A DNA stretch of 45,946 bases, from contig NZ_WKYV01000034.1 in assembly GCF_009677585.1 (NCBI RefSeq), positions 1-45,946 of the forward strand. The letters are read 5' to 3'. How positions within the stretch are numbered: position 1 is the first letter of the stretch; every line of letters begins with the position of its first letter. Below, one piece after another: positions 41,626 to 45,946 of this stretch. Under the pieces are notes generated by a model. That model saw only the letters and a list, made by a program, of their open reading frames with translations, was not told the DNA's origin and searched no databases. Position numbers and translations under genes: made by a program. The DNA is from Lactonifactor sp. BIOML-A5 (GTDB lineage Bacteria; Bacillota; Clostridia; Lachnospirales; Lachnospiraceae).

Positions 41626-41898
41626 ATGAACTTTATTCACAACCCGAACCAAATCGCTTTATACGGGGACAGCCAAGAACTGCTGGCCGAAGTTACTTTT
41701 CCAAATCTAAACGCAACTACTGTAAATATCAACCATACCTTTGTAGATCCCTCCCTCCGTGGTCAGGGAATTGCCGGTAAGCTGCTCCTGGAAGCGGCAG
41801 AGGAAATCCGCACACAGGGGAAACTGGCCCTCCCCACTTGTTCCTATGCGGTTCAATGGTTCCGGGAACATGAGGAATATCAGGATATTTTGAAATAA
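41626..41898 (+). CDS. Small GNAT-type N-acetyltransferase, YidJ/YjdJ-like
   Basis: A 90-residue minimal acetyltransferase-fold protein. VDPSLRGQGIAGKLLLEA (41-58) contains the acetyl-CoA pyrophosphate loop (R/Q-x-x-G-x-G/A), and the C-terminal CSYAVQWFREHEEYQDIL is the hallmark of the short GNAT group (Acetyltransf_CG). AGGAGG lies 9 nt before the ATG. Substrates of this group are unknown. A 47-codon gene follows 38 nt downstream, and a terminator comes after that. Confidence 0.9.
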   Translation: MNFIHNPNQIALYGDSQELLAEVTFPNLNATTVNINHTFVDPSLRGQGIAGKLLLEAAEEIRTQGKLALPTCSYAVQWFREHEEYQDILK

Positions 41899-41936
41899 AC
41901 CTGCACATACTGTTCCTATCAGGAGGTATTAGTGCT

Positions 41937-42080
41937 ATGGAAATAAAAAATAATCTGAATTCCCCTTTGGAAATGCCCCTTTCCTGTAAATCAGCCCTGG
42001 AACGTATTGAACGGGAAATACGGGAAGAGGACGAACGCCAGAAAGCAGCTGATAAAAGCAGCAAAAATTCCCATAAATAA
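41937..42080 (+). CDS. Small charged protein, 47 residues
   Basis: ATG 41937 with AGGAGG about 8 nt upstream opens 47 codons ending at TAA 42080. The C-terminal two thirds are a highly charged, probably helical segment (LERIEREIREEDERQKAADK). No family is recognised. Its own strong ribosome site, and a terminator 28 nt after the stop, support it as a real gene co-transcribed with the GNAT gene. Confidence 0.7.
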   Translation: MEIKNNLNSPLEMPLSCKSALERIEREIREEDERQKAADKSSKNSHK

Positions 42081-42107
42081 CTGACTACTGCTGTTGCCAC
42101 GCAGAAT

Positions 42108-42136
42108 AAAAGCGGAGAGGATGTCTCCGCTTTTTT
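42108..42136 (+). terminator. Rho-independent terminator, bidirectional
   Basis: GCGGAGA (42112-42118) and TCTCCGC (42124-42130) with a 5-nt loop, followed by TTTTTT and preceded by an A run, so it can serve both the GNAT/47-residue genes and the converging 80-residue gene. Confidence 0.88.
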
Positions 42137-42146
42137 ATGTAGATTC

Positions 42147-42389
42147 CTATTCTTCTCTGCACTTCTTTGGAATCTTGCTGTTAGCTACCTGGAACCTGTA
42201 TTCAGCAATCAAGTCATCCTGGTTAAACGTATCCTCCAGATTTCCATTCAAGTCTCTCAATACAAATTTGTCATCGCATTGATACGTCTTCAGTCCCTGT
42301 CTGTCGAACCATGTGTCCATTCTCTGGCCTAATTCCTTATCATCTAAAACGTCTTTTAACAAAACAGCTGTTTCTTTTTGCTCACCCAT
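42147..42389 (-). CDS. Small soluble protein of unknown function, 80 residues
   Basis: An 80-residue acidic/basic mixed protein with no membrane segment or signal peptide, starting MGEQKETAVLLKDVLDD and ending KIPKKCREE; the single Cys before the C-terminal REE also follows another Cys at YQCDD. AAGGAGG lies 8 nt before the ATG, with a promoter at 42426-42454 and a terminator just after the stop. I do not recognise the family. Confidence 0.72.
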   Translation of the reverse strand: MGEQKETAVLLKDVLDDKELGQRMDTWFDRQGLKTYQCDDKFVLRDLNGNLEDTFNQDDLIAEYRFQVANSKIPKKCREE

Positions 42390-42425
42390 AATATGTACCT
42401 CCTTTTTATAGTTTTTGCTGCTTTT

Positions 42426-42454
42426 ATTTTATAATATTATTTACTTTTTTTCAA
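42426..42454 (-). promoter_or_regulatory. Promoter of the 80-residue protein gene
   Basis: On the minus strand TTGAAA (42449-42454) and TAAAAT (42426-42431) with a 17-nt spacer in a very AT-rich stretch. Confidence 0.6.
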
Positions 42455-42545
42455 TATATATAGAAAATTATCTTTTATATTTTTTAATTTCAAGATTATT
42501 TATAGTTCTACTTTACTATTAAGTCTTAACTCATACTCAAAGCAT

Positions 42546-42571
42546 TCGGTGGGCTTTTTTCCGCCCACCGA
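42546..42571 (-). terminator. Hairpin after the 49-residue protein gene
   Basis: TCGGTGGGC (42546-42554) and its perfect complement (42563-42571) around an 8-nt loop. It lies about 30 nt after the stop of the small leftward gene. Only a short T stretch (CTTTG) follows on the minus strand, so it is a weak or stem-only terminator. Confidence 0.5.
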
Positions 42572-42599
42572 CGCTGTGCACACTTGCCCCCCATTTGCC

Positions 42600-42749
42600 T
42601 CAGCTGTAGTTATGGTGGGAGGGTGCAATTCCCTCTTCTCTGACGTTATGTGTCTGATTTTGATTCTCTGGTTTTACTTTCTGAGTAATGCTGTTAAACT
42701 TCTCCAGGTTTTTTCTTCTGTTATTCTTTTCTGACTGTTTTTTATCCAT
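42600..42749 (-). CDS. Small basic protein, 49 residues, possible sporulation peptide
   Basis: ATG 42749 with GAGGTG about 5 nt upstream opens 49 codons ending at TGA 42600. It begins MDKKQSEKNNRRKNLEK, is rich in Lys, Arg, Asn and Gln, and ends HNVREEGIAPSHHNYS. The ending resembles the N-T-K-K-E-A-L-G-P-N-T pattern of small spore-type proteins of Clostridia, so a small spore or stress protein is possible. That is a pattern impression, not a firm match. The region upstream has no clear sigma-A promoter. Confidence 0.55.
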   Translation of the reverse strand: MDKKQSEKNNRRKNLEKFNSITQKVKPENQNQTHNVREEGIAPSHHNYS

Positions 42750-42981
42750 GCTATCACCTCAGTAGTTAGGCTTGCCATTTTTACGAGTACTATACCGGCC
42801 AAGTATTGGTTCTTAAGAAACCGTTTACACTTTTTTAAATTTGTTCACAGATTCTTTAATTGGTCATCACAGAATCCTCACACTTATTGTGTATTATAAT
42901 ACTTGTAAAGAGGCCAACAACCTAACGCAAAACTTTTTCTTTTTCATAAGCCAGTACCCCATGGGTACTGGCTCTCCTTCA
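42750..42981. other. AT-rich spacer with hairpin at 42950-42972
   Basis: No gene is seen. GCCAGTACCC (42950-42959) and GGGTACTGGC (42963-42972) form a perfect 10-bp inverted repeat centred on CCATGG, 9 nt after the end of the leftward 125-residue gene. It may end that transcript, although no T run follows. On the plus strand a TATAAT at about 42895-42900 preceded by TGTGTAT could start a short RNA ending at the hairpin; evidence is thin. Confidence 0.4.
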
Positions 42982-43359
42982 TTATAGAGCGTCTGTTTCA
43001 TTCACTCTGTTGAAATAAGTGAATTCTATCTGCTCCGCAGTAAATGCTGCTTTAGGATTATTCATTTGTTTTTTTACTTTTAAAAGAATACGTTTTAACA
43101 ATTCAAAATACACTTCTCTGCTATGAAATTCTGAGGGGTTTCTCACACATACAATCTGAACACATTTTTCGTCCATCTTGCATCCAAGCATCTCCCCGCA
43201 AACCAATTTATGCTCGCATATCATAGCCGATATATAAACTCCGGTATTTTCATAAACCTCATCCGCAGCTATTCTCCAGAACATCTCAGCCTCCTGAGCT
43301 CCGAATGCCTGATCCTCTATACAGCTAAGTAAAATAATATATCTCTCCGTTACTGTCAT
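42982..43359 (-). CDS. Unknown protein, 125 residues
   Basis: A soluble 125-residue protein with several Cys residues (at CIED, MICEHKLVCGE, GCKMDEKCVQIVC) and a mostly alpha/beta pattern; no membrane segment. The ribosome site is weak (AAGGGT about 11 nt before the ATG). It is followed by a hairpin and preceded by the holin-like gene 86 nt upstream, in the same direction. I do not recognise the family. Confidence 0.6.
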   Translation of the reverse strand: MTVTERYIILLSCIEDQAFGAQEAEMFWRIAADEVYENTGVYISAMICEHKLVCGEMLGCKMDEKCVQIVCVRNPSEFHSREVYFELLKRILLKVKKQMNNPKAAFTAEQIEFTYFNRVNETDAL

Positions 43360-43445
43360 CTGCGCCGACCCTTTTTAACTATTTTATGAAAAATCTTATC
43401 TATAGTTTACAGTTCTTGGATAAGACTTTCAAATCCGGGATTTTT

Positions 43446-43739
43446 TTATTCATTTTTAGCGGCCTGCTTTATAATCTGATTGATATAAGTACTTAGTCCT
43501 GCCACCAGTATTCCCTGGGTAAAGGTTGTAAAAACAGCCATTGCCAACTCCTTAGGGGAGGAACAGGAGCAATTAGAAAATACCCAGATTCCGCAAAGCA
43601 GAACACCCGTTCCACCCAACAGCAGGGGAATATATTTATCCTTCACAAAGCTTGCCTTTTTAAACCACATTCCAATAAAATACAGCACCAGAGATACCAG
43701 AACAAGCTCCGGTTTTATGTAGTTCATCACTTCTTCCAC
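43446..43739 (-). CDS. Holin-like small membrane protein
   Basis: A 97-residue protein opening with NYIKPELVLVSLVLYFIGM, then KYIPLLLGGTGVLLCGIWVF and TTFTQGILVAGLSTYINQIIKQ: three membrane segments in the pattern of the phage holin 5_2 group. Holins make membrane pores that release lysins; isolated copies in Clostridia may serve sporulation or protein export. GTG 43739 has GGGAG 5 nt upstream; the ATG four codons on is an alternative. No lysin or other phage gene is nearby, so it is a lone or domesticated copy. Confidence 0.78.
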   Translation of the reverse strand: MEEVMNYIKPELVLVSLVLYFIGMWFKKASFVKDKYIPLLLGGTGVLLCGIWVFSNCSCSSPKELAMAVFTTFTQGILVAGLSTYINQIIKQAAKNE

Positions 43740-43792
43740 TTTGACTCCCTATATAATTCCTTTTGACATATTATAGAATAATCGGCAGACAA

Positions 43793-44986
43793 TTATGAGA
43801 GATATTTTCCATTTTCGGCAATTAACACGCCTGCCTTGAATACCTGACGTTCCCTTGGTCCTGCAGCCACACATTCTGCAATATTATCAGCACGTACCAG
43901 AAGAAAGTCTGCACTGTTGTCCTCTGATATCCCATATCCCTCCAGCTGCAAAAGCTTCGCACCGTTCTCTGTACATATTTTCAGTGCCAGTTCCAGATCT
44001 TCATCTCTTCGGAACCCATTCCTCATGGCAATCAACTGAGCCCTTTCTATCATATCACCGGTACCATATGGACTCCACATATCCCTGACATTATCGTTTC
44101 CGCCGCACACATTCACTCCTGCGTTCAGAAGCTGTTTCACTGAAGGCACTGCAGGCACATATGCCTGCCCTCCAGTGGTAATCTGAATTCCTGCATCGGA
44201 AAGCAATTCTGTCAGAGCATTCGCCCGTCTCTCCTCCAGACTTCCCAGACAGAATGCATGACTTATAGTCACTCGTCCTTGAAGGCCGGAGGCTATGGTA
44301 TGATCGGCTATAAGTTCCATAGTAAAGGCCCCCAATTCCCCTGGCTCATGAAGGTGAATATCGACTCCCTTATCAAAATGCTCTGCAAGAGAAAAAATGG
44401 CTCCTATACTCCCTTTTGGATCCCGGTCTACGGCAGCGGGATCTATTCCCCCAACCAGATCTGCTCCCAGCCTTAGAGCTTCCTCCATCAATTCTATGGT
44501 TCCGGGCCTACTCACCAGACCACTCTGAGGAAAGGCTACCAGCTCTGTATAAAAACAGTCCCGATACCTCTCCCTTGCTTCTAATACACCCTCCAGACAG
44601 CTCAAACCGTTTGCCGTATCTATATCCACATGACTTCTCATGGCCAAAGTGCCCATAGAAATGGATCTCTCAATAAGTTTCCCTGCCTGTATACAGGAAT
44701 CCAATCCAACTTTCCTTCGGGATTCTCTCTCATTGGCAATGCGCTCAGAGAGAAGAGGGCCCAAATTATTATGGAACCACTTCATCCCCAGCATTGTCTT
44801 GTCCAAATGGGCATGGGCATCCACCAGAGGCGGAAGGAGCAGGCAGCCTGTACCGTCCATATGCTCCGCTGTCGAAGAATTCTCGAGTTTTCCTGTCTTT
44901 GCAATTGCAGCAAACTGTCCATTCCGCAGAAGTAAATCATAGCGTATGCCATCCGCCAAGGTTACATTATAAATTATCTTCTCCAT
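43793..44986 (-). CDS. Cytosine deaminase-like amidohydrolase
   Basis: A 397-residue metal-dependent hydrolase of the amidohydrolase superfamily. The DAHAHLDKT motif (57-65) gives the first metal His pair; RSHVDID, DIHLHEPGE (catalytic-Glu region), ISHAFCLG and GGNDNVRDMWSP (Asp) follow in the order of CodA-type cytosine deaminases and related triazine/ammelide hydrolases. Length is close to the family norm. It would deaminate a pyrimidine-like or cyclic amidine substrate in the cytosol; the exact one is not readable. AAAGGA lies 12 nt before the ATG. No transporter is next to it. Confidence 0.87.
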   Translation of the reverse strand: MEKIIYNVTLADGIRYDLLLRNGQFAAIAKTGKLENSSTAEHMDGTGCLLLPPLVDAHAHLDKTMLGMKWFHNNLGPLLSERIANERESRRKVGLDSCIQAGKLIERSISMGTLAMRSHVDIDTANGLSCLEGVLEARERYRDCFYTELVAFPQSGLVSRPGTIELMEEALRLGADLVGGIDPAAVDRDPKGSIGAIFSLAEHFDKGVDIHLHEPGELGAFTMELIADHTIASGLQGRVTISHAFCLGSLEERRANALTELLSDAGIQITTGGQAYVPAVPSVKQLLNAGVNVCGGNDNVRDMWSPYGTGDMIERAQLIAMRNGFRRDEDLELALKICTENGAKLLQLEGYGISEDNSADFLLVRADNIAECVAAGPRERQVFKAGVLIAENGKYLS

Positions 44987-45085
44987 TTCTTGTATCCGTC
45001 CTTTCCGTATTCTCTATATGACAATTATATCATTAGTTTTGAGTCTAGGCATTCCCGAAAATGCATAAGCTATTAGCCCTGGTAC

Positions 45086-45874
45086 TTACACTAAAGTCAA
45101 TAGTAGAAAAAGAGAATACAGATCTAATTTCCCATAGCCCCATATAGTATTTGGATAAACCTCTGCACTACTGCGGTCTGCCCCCCTCATAATTAAAGTG
45201 TTCACATCGTTACCAGTAATGGAGGTAAAATTCCCCTGAATAATAGCCCATTCAAACACAATTGCCACTGCGCCAGATGCATGTGCAGCTGCGGCGCCTG
45301 TTCCTGTCAGAGACAGATATCCATTATTAGGGGACGCACATGGTATTTCATAGCCCGGTGCCGCAATATCAGGTTTTACCAGTCCAAAACGAGTGTAGCC
45401 CCGGCTGGAGGTTATAAGTATGCTATCCGTGAACTGATTATAGGCACTTGTAGTTAAGGCATAGTAGGCATTCCCCGGAGATGTGATCGTTGTGTCCGGG
45501 GTTGACTCTATAAAAAAAGTGTCCTCTGAAATCAAGTCTCCGCCAGGAAGCCAGCTGTGAAAAGAAAATGGATTACTGTCAATATTTTTAAGGCGAACGC
45601 GCCAGATTCCCTCTGAGGCATTTCTTAACCGAATCAGGATTAACTGTGTCCCATTTTCCTCTTCAATTAATACATTATTGACCCAGACATATGTTGAACT
45701 TAGTATAAAATCATATGCGACACATCCCTTAAACGAGGGGTACACAATAGGCATAGTTTCCCCATTAGGGGCTGTTATCTGAACAGAGAGCCTGGCCCGA
45801 AGATCCGGCCATATTTCAAAAGCAAATGAGGGGTCATTTCTGGAGACTCTCAGTTCAAACTCCTTGGAATGCAT
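45086..45874 (-). pseudogene. 5'-truncated CspC-like subtilisin (S8) pseudoprotease
   Basis: 262 in-frame residues match only the C-terminal half of a Clostridia Csp-type S8 protein: the inserted beta-rich domain, the oxyanion-side segment SPGNAYYALTTSAYN (about 132-146), KPDIAAPGYEIPCA (167-180) and GTGAAAAHASGAVA (191-204). The catalytic Ser position of G-T-S is Gly193, as in CspC, a pseudoprotease that relays the bile-salt/amino-acid germination signal. The Asp and His of the triad, expected in the N-terminal half, are missing. The frame is closed by stops at about 45905, 45917 and 45926, and neither other frame there resembles S8. No ribosome site precedes ATG 45874, so the gene is truncated or frameshifted at its 5' end. 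Confidence 0.7.
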
Positions 45875-45946
45875 TCTGCGGAGCCCAGCGGACTCTGATG
45901 CGTTTCAGAGCGGACGCTATGCGGATCATAACGGACGCCCCAAAAC

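Noticed and set aside
43446..43739. Prophage remnant
   Set aside because: Only the holin-like gene is present; no integrase, lysin, structural genes or att-like repeats are seen within the window.
1..45946. CRISPR arrays, tRNA or rRNA genes, replication origin
   Set aside because: No regularly spaced direct repeats, no cloverleaf with conserved TTCGA loop, no rRNA-like blocks and no DnaA-box cluster were noticed on either strand by eye.

Overview
The window reads as chromosome of a spore-forming Lachnospiraceae-type Clostridia (Clostridium cluster XIVa). Supporting signs are moderate GC content, AT-rich promoters with sigma-A boxes, strong AGGAGG ribosome sites, some TTG/GTG starts, a PPi-type phosphofructokinase next to a class II aldolase, a CspC-like subtilisin pseudoprotease, and both TRAP and tripartite tricarboxylate (TTT) transporters. 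The species cannot be named from the sequence alone. No rRNA, tRNA, CRISPR array, prophage or intact insertion sequence was seen.

Left part (1-13 kb): a Vga/VmlR-like antibiotic-resistance ABC-F gene sits behind a 27-codon leader peptide and an attenuator-like leader RNA. Next is a DUF2798 membrane protein with a palindromic operator and what looks like the stump of a divergent TetR gene. An eight-gene leftward operon follows (adh, 2-keto-3-deoxy sugar kinase, DapA-like aldolase, TctB, TctA, TctC, aldehyde dehydrogenase, HAD phosphatase). It faces a divergent LysR regulator and looks like uptake and breakdown of a carboxylic or sugar acid.

Middle (13-30 kb): an alanine/glycine symporter, an alkyltransferase-like protein without the catalytic Cys, and a D-cysteine desulfhydrase-like enzyme form one leftward operon. 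The glycolytic pair PPi-PFK and FBA runs rightward. A leftward RND pump with a very large coiled-coil insertion is co-transcribed with an overlapping TetR gene behind a clear promoter/operator. A six-gene leftward operon (DUF2975, HTH, DUF4153-like, AlaX, Uup-type ABC-F, FolC) mixes membrane proteins of unknown role with translation-quality and folate genes.

Right part (30-46 kb): the most interesting block is a DeoR-controlled operon. It combines close homologues of the ascorbate enzymes UlaG (lactonase) and UlaE (epimerase) with a TRAP transporter, an FGGY kinase, a URO-D-like protein and an unknown propeller-like protein. It has no PTS, no UlaD and no UlaF. I read it as a non-PTS route for ascorbate or a related lactone. 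Beyond the regulator lies a partial duplicate of the operon: an intact second copy of the propeller gene flanked by decayed stumps of the kinase and the epimerase. The window ends with small genes (GNAT, 47-, 80-, 49- and 125-residue proteins, a lone holin-like protein), a cytosine-deaminase-like amidohydrolase, and a 5'-truncated CspC-like pseudoprotease.
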